The translations under genes were made by a program, and so were the position numbers. A stretch of 64,000 nucleotides of DNA from Branchipolynoe longqiensis (taxonomy: Eukaryota; Annelida; Polychaeta; Phyllodocida; Polynoidae): positions 71,019,997 through 71,083,996 of the forward strand of contig CM059193.1 of NCBI GenBank assembly GCA_030323885.1. The letters are read 5' to 3'. Below are positions 10,079 through 21,048 of the stretch, one piece after another (the first letter of the stretch is position 1; every line of letters starts with the position of its first letter). Under the pieces are notes generated by a model. That model was not told the DNA's origin, did not search any database, and saw only the letters and a program-made list of their open reading frames with translations.

Positions 10079-10435
10079 AGTCCGGTGCTCTCCGGTACAC
10101 AAAATGTATCGAAATGGAGCGGAATTGGGTCAATTGCCGCCGGGTTACCGGACAAGTACCATACATGTACCGGACGAGAACCGGACACGTAACGGATGGG
10201 TACCGGACAAAACGGACAAACCGGACACCAATGGATGGGTACCAGACATGTACGGATGGGTACCGGATGGGCACTGGACAAACTGGACACGTCAGTCCGG
10301 CGGTGTCCAGTAGAAGTTTTGTGCATGTTCAAAACTTGTACCGGACACCGCTGGATGGGTACCGGACATGTACTGGACATTGCCATACAGTACTGGACAG
10401 TGTCCGGTTCTCGTCCGGTTCCCCAGTCCGGTAAG
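10079..10435. repeat. ACCGGAC-rich array bounded by inverted TCCGGT blocks
   Basis: The centre is a loose repeat of 'gatgggtaccggacatgtac' words. The left edge ('agtccggtgctctccggtac') and the right edge ('gtccggttctcgtccggttc') carry the same word in the opposite orientation, so the edges could pair with the interior. ORFs are open on both strands and look like artefacts. Confidence 0.7.
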
Positions 10436-10579
10436 GTGTAACTGGGCCTTCAAAGACTGCCTTACAAACAGCTGGGGGAATGAATTGGGTGCAATGAACA
10501 GTGATTGATATGTATCTTTTATTGCAATCAAATTTGCTGTAACATCGAGACATAACTAGGTGGGTTTTTCTACTGTAGC

Positions 10580-10868
10580 CAGTGTTGGTAGACCATGGGA
10601 CCATGGCTTCGAATCCTGGTCGTGTCAAAGCAATGACTTAAAAATTGATACTTGTCGCTTCCTAACCAGGCGCTCGGCATTATTAGGATAGGGCAAGGAC
10701 TGGTTGGTTCAGTGTCAGGATAATGTGACTGAGTGGGATATCAGGTCATGGTGCTCGTGGCCTGGTCTCCCAGTGGGGCAGCACTATAAGGTTGCCATGA
10801 GTGCGCACTGTCACAAGTAGGTACCCATCCTGATATGACCTTAGATGTTGCTAGGACGTAAAACAAAA
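10580..10868 (+). mobile_element. SINE A with eroded head
   Basis: The 5' tRNA-like part is short ('ttggtagaccatgggaccat', B-box-like 'gcttcgaatcctggtcg'). The body and family A tail are complete to 'gatgttgctaggacgtaaaa'. Confidence 0.85.
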
Positions 10869-11011
10869 ACCAACAAACTTCTACTGTAGGAACAAGTGAG
10901 AACCTATGTGAAGAGAATTTACAAGAAGATTCTGAACGGATAACTCGACACCCCACCCCACCCCCCGCCCCCCACACACACACCAAAGATGTTTGTTTTA
11001 TTTAGCCTGCT

Positions 11012-11245
11012 GCCACCACATGGTCTACTCTTTTTGATAAGCAGCAAGAAGTCTTTTATATGCACTTTCCCACAGACAGGACAGCACATACCACAGCCTT
11101 TGATGAACCAGTTGTGGACCACTGGTTGGAACGGAAAATAACCGAAACTGCAAATGTGTCCACTGAGCAAGATCGATTGGATGACCCACACCCACACAGG
11201 TGGACACTCTAGCGCCTGAGCTACGTCCCGCTCCTCGACACACAC
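11012..11245 (-). mobile_element. SINE D (mollusc-type tail), minus strand
   Basis: 'ctgctgccaccacatggtct', 'gtcttttatatgcactttcc', 'cacagacaggacagcacata' and 'cactggttggaacgg' are followed by a tRNA-like end with 'ctctagcgcctgagctacgt'. I recall this tail as a widespread lophotrochozoan SINE, but the recollection cannot be checked here. A fragment of it is at 25220-25312. Confidence 0.65.
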
Positions 11246-11370
11246 ACACACACCATCCTCCCTATTAGGCCCTATGACTGATTTTGTACTGTGTGTTAGT
11301 GCGTTTAACAAATACCCATATGTCACGAATTAGCATAGGATCTTCAGTAAAAACTATATTTGTGGGATCA

Positions 11371-12080
11371 GGGGCCATATGCAGGAGTCAGTGTTAGCGA
11401 GGAAAAAACGGTGTTTGGCAGGAATTCCGGTTTAGCGGCGAAAAATGGTATGCATGACTCAGTGTTAGGCCTAACACCAAAGGCTTAACCGGTGTTACCT
11501 TACCCCTAAAAACTATTAGGTTTATCGAGTTTATTAGGCCCAAATCTATTCAACAGAATTAGATACGCAATAAGTGAAATTTATTCAAATTAACCCTAAA
11601 TTCGAACCCTCCTTAAGGCTACCGCCGCATTGGCGGCGATATTAATAGTTATATTTTCTAATCGACGAACGTAAAGTAAACAAATCGTCGCCGCCGCCGC
11701 ATCGACGTTGCTTTCCATACTGGCGGCGGAGCCGGTTTGTTTACTTTACGTTCATCGATTCGAAAATATAACTAGTAATATCGCCGCCAATGCGGCGGTA
11801 ACCTTAAGGAGGGTTCGAATTTAGGGTTAATTTGAATCAATTTCACTTATTGCGTATGTAATTCTGTTAAATATGATCGCATTCAATAGATTTGAGCCTA
11901 GTATATGGCTACAAACGCAGAGGGATTTCCCAAATCTATAAATAAATTCACGTTTACCTATAATGAAAGTGTTACGCGCTCCTGCATACAACTTGACACA
12001 GTTCCCGACTTCGGTGATAGCTAAACGGTAACAGGCTCTAATACCAAAACCCGCTAACACTGACTCGTGCATATGGGCCC
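11371..12080. mobile_element. 710-bp foldback element
   Basis: The outer ends are inverted repeats of about 28 nt: 'gggccatatgcaggagtcag' on the left against 'ctgactcgtgcatatgggcc' on the right. Inside is a second, much longer inverted pair of about 140 nt: 11570-11695 ('taaccctaaattcgaaccct', 'accgccgcattggcggcgat') pairs with 11725-11875. The hairpin loop is about 30 nt of CGCCGCCGC-rich sequence. There is no transposase. The outer arms between the two inverted pairs are not complementary, so one arm has been rearranged. Confidence 0.8.
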
Positions 12081-12577
12081 AGGGATGAAAGATCTCCGGG
12101 ATTTCGCGGATTTCCAGGATTTTTCCTGTAGCTATAATTGTATACTAATATGTTGCGGCCGTCCTGATATGACCTTAGATGTTTCCAGGATGTAAAATGC
12201 CAACAACCACCCAACCAATACGTTGTTTCACACCGCAGTACCATCAGTGTATACTAATATGCGGTGCAAATGCTGCAGCACTAGCAGCGTATACTACTTA
12301 TGGCTTCAAACGCTGCAGCAGGGTCAGCGTATACTACTGATATGTGCTTCAAATGGCGCAGCACTATCAGCGTATACTACTAATACGTGCTTCAAACGCC
12401 GCAGCACTATCAGCGTATACTACTGATACATGCTTCAAATGCCGCAGCACTATCAGCATATACCAATATGTATGAAACCCGACTTCCGGGAATTTTCAGG
12501 GATTCCCTGACAATGCTAAGCCTATGGGACAATATCAGCATTTCTGCTTTTTTTCCCGGAGACCAGTTCCATCCCTG
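12080..12577 (+). mobile_element. CAGGGATGA MITE, copy 2, with internal tandem
   Basis: Begins 'cagggatgaaagatctccgg' and ends 'gaccagttccatccctg'. The interior is a tandem of about 38-bp units ('ccgcagcactatcagcgtat', 'actactaatacgtgcttcaa'). A SINE A tail scrap ('cctgatatgaccttagatgt') interrupts it at 12157-12215. Its left end coincides with the right end of the foldback element. Confidence 0.8.
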
Positions 12578-13067
12578 GGGATTTAACAAGAGGCGTTCTG
12601 TGTAAGTATGCAGATGCTTCTAAATATATTGATTTTCCATATCAGGGCCCTAGCTAGCGAGGAGGGGGTCAGAGGAAAGTTGTCTCTTCTCCACATTTAA
12701 AAAAAAGCCCACAGTATTTAGCCTCCCTGAAATGGCTGGAAATTGCATTTCAGAGCCTCTAGTTTAAACAATTTCCTGAGGGGTATACCCTAGACCCCCC
12801 TAGTGCCCCACCCTTCGGCAGTTATCTGTTCCAAGAATGTATGAGTCTCCAAACAAAAATCCCCAGCTAAGGCTGTGCATATTCACTTCATTTTAAATTT
12901 TCATTAATTCAGATTGAACTATCTGTATATATATTAAATAGTATATAACATATATAATATATATTATAAAGATTATAAATATTTTATTGGGATTTAGATT
13001 TCGCGCTTTACACAAAACCCCATGCTGTTTTCCTTGTTGATAACTATTTTTTGTTGTTGGCACATTA

Positions 13068-13255
13068 GTTGTTTAAGCAGGGGAAATTTCAATCGCGGAC
13101 GATTGGTTTTCCTCATTCCACTGCTCCTTGCCCTATCCTAATAATGGCGAGTGCCTGGTTAGATAGCGACAAGTATCAATTTTGAAGTCTTTGGTTTGAC
13201 TTGACCAGGGTTCGAACCCATGAACCCATGCTCTACCAAACATGGGAGACGGATG
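13068..13255 (-). mobile_element. SINE B, minus strand
   Basis: Reversed family B tail ('gtttaagcaggggaaatttc', 'ctcattccactgctccttgc') followed by the shared body and a tRNA-like head ending near 'atgggagacggatggg'. Confidence 0.8.
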
Positions 13256-13476
13256 GGACATGGTGCAGGCAGTCAGCCATTCAGTTGGGAGTTAGACGAG
13301 GAGTATATCGCTCTCATCCCTTTCGCGAATATTTCCACCAGTTCTTTTCATCACAATATCAAGGGCACCGGCAAGTCCCTGACTGCTATAAATAGCCTCC
13401 CCCCTGCGAGCTATGATTGACTGTGTCCCGGCGTATTGTGCAGTAGCAGGGCAGGGATTGCATCACGTGGACCAGT

Positions 13477-13959
13477 GTTGCGGATTCCGAGGGACACCAG
13501 TTTGCCAGGGACACTTCCATTCAAATGCATTGTCAACGGCCGTGAACAAATCTTCATACAGAAAAAATCAAATATCTCTAAGATTACACCACCTAGAAAC
13601 AAATCGCTTCGTACACATATAGAAAACATCTTTACCATTAAGATTATATTAAATTGATAAGGTTAGGGTTCTTGATTTCTATTAATTTTGAATAAAACTA
13701 ATGTTTTTTACTGTGTGTCCCGTCCAACTCAAGGTATTGTCAATGGCCGTGAGCAATCTTCATACATAAAATACAGGAAAAGTTAAATATCTCTAAAACG
13801 ACACTACCTAGAAACAAATCGTTTGGTACACATATAGAAAACATCTTTACCAAAAACATTATATTAAATTTATAAGGTTAGTGATGATGCTGTTCGATTT
13901 TGATGCATGTGCAGAAGCAATGTGTCCCTGGCAAACTGGTGTCCCTGGGAAACCGCAAC
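13477..13959. mobile_element. MITE with GGGACACCAG termini and duplicated core
   Basis: Inverted ends of about 36 nt: 'gttgcgg' then 'gggacaccagtttgccaggg' on the left, mirrored by 'ccctggcaaactggtgtccc' then 'ccgcaac' on the right. The interior holds two tandem copies (about 13540-13660 and 13750-13885) of a core with 'cacctagaaacaaatcgctt' and 'cacatatagaaaacatcttt'. The same core, in the other orientation, fills the element at 62848-63426, which has different ends. Confidence 0.8.
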
Positions 13960-14282
13960 GCCGGCTGCACCCACAGCGCGCGTCAACCCGTGTCGACGGT
14001 CTCATTGTGTGGTGTGATTTACAGCTGCTAGGTGGCGCGCCGCACAGCCCCGAACAATACTTTATTCATGCTAGCCCTGACCGACCGGGGGCGCCACTGA
14101 ATCGTGCCATCCTCCCAGCGCATGCGCATGCGCGCGCACCACCGCTTCCCCCACCCCCACTCCACCACTCCACTCCCACCCCACCCCCCTCTCCACACAA
14201 ACAGAGGCACACAGGTGTGTACACACCACACATCTGTCTGTTGACCTAACACTTCGATCATCCGTGTGTTATCCAGCTGAAA

Positions 14283-15273
14283 ACATACAGTTGTCAAACA
14301 ATGTCTGTATGTATGGTGCCGTGTTACTCCCGCAGCACTTGTCTATGTGACAGGGTTGCTAAGCAACCTGCGTATGGTACCATGCTGAAAACATACAGTT
14401 GTCAAACAATGTCTGTATGTATGGTGCCGTGTTACTCCCGCAGCACTTGTCTATGTGACAGGGTTGCTAAGCAACCTGCGTATGGTACCATGCTGTAAAC
14501 ATACAGTTGGCAAACAATGTCTGTATGTATGGTGCCGTGTTACTCCCGCAGCACTTGTCTATGTGACAGGGTTGCTAAGCAACCTGTGTATGGTACCATG
14601 CTGAAAACATACAGTTGGCAAACATTGTCTGTATGTATGGTGCCGTGTTACTCCCGCAGCACTTGTCTATGTGACAGGGTTGCTAAGCAACCTATGTACG
14701 CTACCATGCTGAAAACATACAGTTGGCAAACAATGTCCGTATGTATGGTATCTTGTTATTCCCGCAACATTTGTCTATGTGACAGGGTTGCTAAGCAACC
14801 TGTGTACGCTACCATGCTGAAAACATACAGTTGGCAAACAGTGTCCGTATGTATGGTGCATTGTTACTCCCGCAGCATTTGTCTCTGTGACAGGGTTGTT
14901 AAGCAACCTGTGTATGGTACCATGCTGAAAACATGCAGTTGGCAAACAGTGTCCGTATGTATGGTGCATTGTTACTCCCGCAGCACTTGTCTCTGTGACA
15001 GGGTTGCTAAGCAACCTGTGTATGGTACCATGCTGAAAACATGCAGTTGGCAAACAGTGTCCGTATGTATGGTGCATTGTTACTCCCGCAGCACTTGTCT
15101 CTGTGACAGGGTTGCTAAGCAACCTGTGTATGGTACCATGCTGAAAACATGCAGTTGGCAAACAGTGTCCGTATGTATGGTGCCTTGTTACTCCCGCAGC
15201 ATTTGTCTATGTGACAGGGTTGTTAAGCAACCTGTGTATGCTGAAAACATGCAGTTGGCAAACAGTGTCCACA
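14283..15273. repeat. 108-bp satellite array with X-box-like palindrome, 9 units
   Basis: Unit starts ('tgtctgtatgtatggtg' and variants) fall exactly every 108 bp at 14301, 14409, 14517, 14625, 14733, 14841, 14949, 15057 and 15165. Each unit contains 'ggttgctaagcaacc' or a one-base variant (first at 14354-14368), which fits the RFX X-box pattern RYYNYY-N-RRNRAC. The unit length is divisible by 3, so both strands stay open as long repetitive ORFs; I regard these as by-products. The last unit lost about 7 bp. The array ends about 300 bp before the first visible SNX exon. Confidence 0.92.
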
Positions 15274-15591
15274 TGATTTCGCAATCTAATATGCTAAATA
15301 TATTGTTGAAATGCTTATCTATCATAGCCCGCTACTTTTAAGGTGAATAATTTGCAGCATGTAGCACAATGGATTTCTGATATTTACATACAAGTACCAG
15401 TGCAATATGATAACACTGGTGTAATATGACTATATAAACATTAGCTGGGTCGATGTGAACATTTTCATGACATTTAGAATCTTGGGTTTGATTTCCGCTT
15501 TTTTTTTGCCGGAGGCCACTTTGAACCCCGTGAATATGAAGTGTTTTTAAAATTGTTTCGTTAATTTGTTTTTGTTTTTTGATCTTTGAAG

Positions 15592-15666
15592 GATATCGGC
15601 GATGGCTGGTGGGAAGCAAGGAACCAGCAAGGCAAGGAAGGGCTGATCCCAGAGGCATACGTAGAG
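15592..15666 (+). CDS. SNX18-like: SNX9/18/33-family sorting nexin, SH3 exon (C-terminal half)
   Basis: Twenty-five codons, phase 0 at both ends, preceded by 'tttgaag' and followed by donor GTAAGT. The translation starts DIGDGWWEARN and ends GLIPEAYVE. This is the second half of an SH3 domain: the paired Trp that lines the proline-binding groove, the RN.QGKEG distal loop, and the P..YVE strand. In SNX9/18/33 the N-terminal SH3 recruits dynamin, N-WASP and other PRD proteins during endocytic membrane remodelling. The first half of the SH3 and the initiator are not visible between 1 and 15590, so they are probably upstream. The exon sits between the 108-bp satellite and a 2.1-kb G/T minisatellite. 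Confidence 0.88.
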
Positions 15667-15759
15667 GTAAGTCATGGACGAGGCGTCGCCTTATGTTGAG
15701 AATGGCATCAGATCCATGTCCTTCTCTTCGCAGTGTGTGCTTCACAAGGATGGTTGTGT

Positions 15760-17860
15760 GTGTGTGCTGGGGGTGTAGGGGGTGGGTTTGTTCGTGTTGG
15801 GGGTGTAGGGGTGTGTATGTTCGTGTTGGGGGTGTACAACTGGGTATGTCTCTGTGTTGGGGGTGTAGGGGTGTGTATGTTCGAGTTGGGGGTAGGAGGG
15901 GGGTGTATGTTTTGTGTTGGGGGTGTAGGGGGGTGTAAGTTGTGTTGGGGGGTGTAGGGGGTGTATGTTTGTGTAGAGTGTGTTTGTTGGTGTTGGGGTG
16001 GTTGTAGGGGTGTGTAAGTTCATGGTATGGGTTGTGTATGTTTGGTGCAGGGGTGTGGAGTGGTTCGTGTTGGGGGGGGGGGTTGGAGTGTAGGGGTGTA
16101 TATGTTTGTGTTGGGGTTGTAGGGGTGTGTATGTTTGTGTTGGGGTGTGTAGGGGTGGGTATGTCGCTGTGGTGTGGTGTAGGGTGCGTATGTAGGCGGA
16201 GTAAGTCGCGTTGTAGGGGTGTGTATGTTCGTGTTGGGGGTGTACAAGTGGGTATGTCTCTGTGTTGGGGGTGTAGGGGTGCGTATGTTTGTGTTGGGGG
16301 TGTAGGGGTGCGTATGTTCGTGTTGGAGGTGTACAAGTGGGTATGTCTCTGGCTTGGGGGTGTAGGGGTGTGTATGTTTGCTGTTGGAGGGATGTAGGGG
16401 TGCGTATGTTCGGTGTTGGGGTGTATGGGTGGGTATGTCTCTGTGTTGGGGGTGTAGGGGTGTGTCTTGACAAATATGGGTTGTGTACAGATGGGGTGTG
16501 GGTCTGTGTTGGGGGTGTAGGGGGGTGTTGTTTGTGTTGGGGGGTGTACAAGTGGGTATGTCTCTGTTGTTGGGGGGTGATTAGTGGCGTTTTGTTTTCA
16601 TGTGGGGGGTGTAGGGGTGTGTTGTTTCATGGTGGGGGTGGAAGGGTGTTTGTGTATTCTCATGTCGGAGTGTTGGGTTGTGTAGTTCGTGTTTGGGGTT
16701 GTAGGGTTGGTATGTTCATGTTGGGGTGTACAAGTGGGTAATGTCTCTGTGTTGGGGTTCTGTTGGGCGTGCGTATGTTTGTGTTGGGGGTTGTTGGGGT
16801 GCGTTGTTCGTGTGTGGGTGTACAAGTGGGTATGTCTTCTGGTTGGCGGTCTGTAGGGGGTGTATGTTTGTGGTGGGGGTCTTGTACAAGTGGGGCGTAT
16901 GTCTCTGTGTGGGGGTTGTTGTAGGGGTGTGGTTTGTTCATGTGGGGGGTGTCAAATGGGTGGTATTGTCTCATCTCTGTTTTGGGGGTGTAGGGCTGCG
17001 TATGTTCGTGTTATGGGTGTAGGGGTTTGTTCATGTTGGGGGTGTAGGGGTGTGTATGTTTGTGTTGCGGGTGTAGGTGTGTGTATGTTTGTGTTGGGGG
17101 TGTACAACTACAAGTGCGTATGTCTCTGTGTTGGGGGTGTAGGGGTGTTTGTTCATGTTGGGGGTGTAGGGGTGTGTATGTTCGTTTTTGGGGTGTAGGG
17201 TTGTGTATGTTCATGTTGGGGGTGTACAAGTGGGTATGTCTCTGTGTTGGGGGTGTAGGGGTGTGTTTGTTCATGTTGGGGGTGTACAAATGGGTATGTC
17301 TCTGTGTTGGGGGTGTAGGGGTGTGACTGTTCGTGTAGGGGTGTGTTTGTTGTGTTTGGGGTGTCATGGGTGTGTATGATTTGTGTAGGGGTGTGGGGTG
17401 TGTATATTCATGTTAGGGGGTGTACAAGTGGGTATGTCTCTGGTGGGGGTTGTAGGGGTGTGTATGTTTGTGTTGGGGTGATGGGGTGAGGTATGTTTGT
17501 GTTGGGGGGTAGGGGTGTGTATGTTCATGTTGGGGGTGTACAAGTGGGTATGTCTCTGTGTTGGTGGTGTAGGGTAGTGTTTGTTCATGTTGGGGGTATA
17601 CAAGTGGGTATGTCTCTGTGTTGGGGGTGTAGGGGTGTATATGTTTGTGTTGGGGTGATGGGGTGTGTATGTTTGTGTTGGGGGTGTAGGGGTGGGTATG
17701 TTCATGTTGGGGGTGTATGTTCGCATTGGGGGTGCAGGGGTGTGTATGTTCGTGTTGGGGGTGTAGGGGTGTGTGTGTTCATGTTGGGGGGTGTACAAGT
17801 GGGTCTGGCCGTGGTCGGGGTTGTGCAGGGGTGTATGTCTGTATGTTGGGTTGTAGAGGT
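15760..17860. repeat. G/T-rich minisatellite, 29- and 31-bp units
   Basis: Two interleaved units: one with 'gggggtgtaggggtgtgtat' plus 'gttcgtgtt' (29 bp), and one with 'gggggtgtacaagtgggtat' plus 'gtctctgtgtt' (31 bp). It covers about 2.1 kb of the SNX intron, starting about 90 bp after the SH3 exon. The top strand has abundant GGGG/GGGGG runs, so G-quadruplexes are plausible. All ORFs (Gly/Val/Cys on plus, Thr/Pro/His on minus) are artefacts. Confidence 0.93.
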
Positions 17861-17944
17861 GTGTGTTCTTCAACTGCTGCCATTTGACTCCAATAGCCGA
17901 TGATATAAATCAATGTGCTCTAGAGGCGTCATTAAATACAACAA

Positions 17945-18205
17945 ACTTTCGACTGCCGCCAAACGCTGGTCGAGTCAAACCAATGACTTCTGAATTGATA
18001 CTTGTCGCTTTCTAGCCTAGCACTCAGCATTATTAGAATAGGGCAAGGACTGATTGGCTCAGTGTCAGGATAATGTGACTGAGTTGGATATCAGGTCTTG
18101 GTGCTGGTGGCCTTGTCTCCCCGTGGGGCAGCACTATAAAAAAAGGTCGCCATGAGTGCGCAATGTCACAAGTCCTGATATGACCTTAGACCTTGCAAGG
18201 ACGTA
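17945..18205 (+). mobile_element. SINE A, head truncated
   Basis: Starts at the B-box side ('gctggtcgagtcaaaccaat') and runs through the body and the complete family A tail to 'gaccttgcaaggacgtaaaa'. Confidence 0.8.
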
Positions 18206-18471
18206 AAACATCAGACAACCAAACATCGACTGCTACCAGAGGGCGGGTTAGTGTGGTCTTCCTAGTAAGATGACCCACGAACTGGTGACCCGCTCCCCCT
18301 TGGTTGCATCTGTAGAGCAGTGTTATTTCATTCTGTGGTGTGTTTCACCCAGGTAGAGCAGCCTGGTCACCATGTTTTGAAGTAATGATGAATGCACACC
18401 TAGGGAGCTGTGCAATGAAGAAGATCGCTCCTTGCATTCTAAAGCAGGGGCGGGCATTGCCAGACTAACCA

Positions 18472-18695
18472 GACGCTATGTCCGAATGAGTTGAGCGTCC
18501 GCCTCTCGTTCTGGGAGGTCATAGGATTCAAACTCCCGGGTTTGAACCCTGGCCGAGTCAAACCAATGACTTAAAAGTTGATACTTGTCGGTAACTACCC
18601 TGGCACTTGGCATTATTAGGATAGGGCAAGGAGTAGTGGAATGAGGAAGACCAATTGTCCGCAATTGAAATTTCCCCTGCTTAATCAACTAATAA
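18472..18695 (+). mobile_element. SINE B
   Basis: tRNA-like head 'atgagttgagcgtccgcctc' with 'ggtttgaaccctggccgagt', a shared body, and then the family B tail 'ggagtagtggaatgaggaag' and 'gaaatttcccctgcttaatc'. The tail replaces the family A sequence immediately after 'gatagggcaagga'. Confidence 0.85.
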
Positions 18696-19182
18696 AAGTT
18701 ATATACACACAAAAAAACGCTGTAGTTCCACAAGTCGCCACCAGGGGGTGGTGTGGAGCACTGAGGCAGAAGACCACGGCACTCGTGGTGTACACGTGAC
18801 TGCACTAAGCTAATGTTACTGACATACGCTCAGTAAGATTTGACACACATTGTTGAATCCATTTGGAAAATCCAATAGTGGAATGCCTGGTCTTAATTCA
18901 CGCAGTGGGTCTTTGTATGACTGGATCTAAGAGTACAGGTTTTTTTGTTAACTTTATTTGTGCTCTTGTTTTTATATTCAGAATCTTAAACTAAGTTTGT
19001 ATCTTCTACACTTAACCTATAAATTGTGTTTTTGAAGTCACTTAATATGGTGATTTTTTATTAGTTGGTTTTGGTGATATCTTTGTTTGTTTGTTGGTGC
19101 TGAGTACACTGGTTCTTTTATATATGTTATGGATTTAAAAAAGGGGCTTGAAATGTATAAGATATACTGTTTGTTCTTGCAG

Positions 19183-19338
19183 ATTGTCTCTCTACCGGAG
19201 CCCAGCATGCCCCCGCCGCCCCCTCCCTCGGCCACCTACCAGCTGAACAACGGGCCGACCTCCCTGCCGGCCTCCTCCGGGCCCTCCTCCTGGTCATCAG
19301 CCTCCACGGCACCCTCCTCCTGGGGCGGACCCCAACAG
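19183..19338 (+). CDS. SNX18-like: SNX9/18/33-family sorting nexin, Pro/Ser-rich linker exon
   Basis: Fifty-two codons, phase 0 at both ends, with acceptor 'ttgttcttgcag' and donor GTAGGC. The translation begins IVSLPEPSMPPPPPPSATYQ and continues Pro/Ser/Trp-rich to SSWGGPQQ. It directly follows the SH3 exon in phase and matches the low-complexity linker between SH3 and PX in this family, where proline tracts and Trp-containing acidic motifs bind SH3 proteins, AP-1/AP-2 or clathrin. GC content is far above the surrounding intron. The expected acidic D/W motif of the linker is not in this exon, which fits a missed exon downstream. Confidence 0.88.
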
Positions 19339-19494
19339 GTAGGCCGGCGAGGGCGGGCCGGGAACCAGCCGGGAACCAGCCGGGGGAAGGCTCAAATTCC
19401 ACTGTAGAAGGCGGGGCCATTTTGCCCGAGGTCGGGATAATTGGGAATAAGGAGAGTGGGTAAAAGGCCCCCGCCCCCGCCCCCCAAAGAATAA

Positions 19495-19740
19495 TTTTTA
19501 AAAAGAATTTAAAAAAAAACTAAATATATATAAAAGTATAGAGAAATGTAAAGAAATGTAAAGAAATGTAAAGAAATATATATAAATATGATAGAAATAT
19601 AATAGAAATATAATAGAAATATAAAGAAATATAAAGAAAATAGAAATATAATTAAATATTAAATATAAATATAATAAATAAATAAATATAAATAAATAAA
19701 AAATAAGTAAATAAAACATAAGTAAATATATAAATAGATG
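19495..19740. repeat. AT-rich simple repeat (AAATATAAAG)n
   Basis: About 245 bp of 'aaagaaatataaagaaatat' type sequence grading into 'aaataaataaatataaat'. The minus-strand ORF here (Phe/Ile/Tyr/Leu only) is an artefact. Confidence 0.85.
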
Positions 19741-20546
19741 AATTGATTTTCAAATATTTTGTTAATACGTGAAAAGCCACCACCACCAAGAACAACGGCA
19801 ATATGTTTTTTGTGTGTTTCTTTTGGTGTTTTTTTTTATTTAAAAGAAGAAAGAAACCCCAACAACAACAATAAGTGTATTACCACGCCCACCACCTCAT
19901 ACTCTACCAAGTAACACTACTAATACTAATAGTACTATGGAATAAACTACCTACCCACTTACCTACCCACTAACATATCCTCAAAACCTCATAGCACCAA
20001 CATGCATAAAATCCTCAGAGATCGTGTCATCGTGTCAGTGATTCCAGTTGTAGATCATGAGGACCCTGAAATAGTCCGCTTTGACCCAATAGATCCAGAA
20101 TAAGCAATTTAAAGGGAAAGGCAGGAAGTTAAAAAATACCTTTAGCTTAAAGTTGCATAGTCCGATGGTTTTGAGTTTCCGAAATTGTCTGAGATAAATA
20201 CATTGGGTTGATCGTTATAATAGACCTTACTTTAGGTTGAAGTAACTTTTATTTTAAGTGGCTAACTTTTGAGATATTTGAAGTGCAACCATGCAAAATT
20301 AATTTTGGCATGCTTGCCAAAACTCTGACACCATAGCATTCTGCAGTAACGTGATATATTCAATTGCCTCACTATTCCCTTCTGTGTGGTGACAAATGCT
20401 TAATAAGTGTATCAGTATCTAAGCTAGATATGTAGAATCAAACTTAGATAATTTTTTTGGTTTTGAAAATTTGATGATTTCATCGGATTATGCAGCTTTA
20501 ATGACGATCGTAGTATGCATCGTATAATAAGTATGTACTTCTAATT

Positions 20547-21046
20547 NNNNNNNNNNNNNNNNNNNNNNNNNNNNNNNNNNNNNNNNNNNNNNNNNNNNNN
20601 NNNNNNNNNNNNNNNNNNNNNNNNNNNNNNNNNNNNNNNNNNNNNNNNNNNNNNNNNNNNNNNNNNNNNNNNNNNNNNNNNNNNNNNNNNNNNNNNNNNN
20701 NNNNNNNNNNNNNNNNNNNNNNNNNNNNNNNNNNNNNNNNNNNNNNNNNNNNNNNNNNNNNNNNNNNNNNNNNNNNNNNNNNNNNNNNNNNNNNNNNNNN
20801 NNNNNNNNNNNNNNNNNNNNNNNNNNNNNNNNNNNNNNNNNNNNNNNNNNNNNNNNNNNNNNNNNNNNNNNNNNNNNNNNNNNNNNNNNNNNNNNNNNNN
20901 NNNNNNNNNNNNNNNNNNNNNNNNNNNNNNNNNNNNNNNNNNNNNNNNNNNNNNNNNNNNNNNNNNNNNNNNNNNNNNNNNNNNNNNNNNNNNNNNNNNN
21001 NNNNNNNNNNNNNNNNNNNNNNNNNNNNNNNNNNNNNNNNNNNNNN
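20547..21046. other. Assembly gap of exactly 500 N
   Basis: A fixed-length run of N marks an unsequenced join of unknown true size. It removes the 5' part of the adjacent DIRS element and could also hold a missing SNX exon. ORFs reported through it are meaningless. Confidence 0.99.
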
Positions 21047-21048
21047 AT

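Noticed and set aside
13881..14249. First SH3 exon candidate (LFDFDA-like word at 13887)
   Set aside because: The word lies inside the GGGACACCAG MITE and no SH3 residues follow.
14301..15341. A 274-residue Cys-containing repeat protein
   Set aside because: The 108-bp unit is a multiple of three, so open frames follow automatically on both strands; no signal or codon bias is visible.
15338..17903. Thr/Pro/His and Gly/Val/Cys ORFs across the G/T minisatellite
   Set aside because: Same sequence open on both strands, repetitive, and located inside an SNX intron.
18720..18750. CTCF-like site (CCACCAGGGGGTGG)
   Set aside because: A single short match to a degenerate motif; not enough evidence without conservation or binding data.
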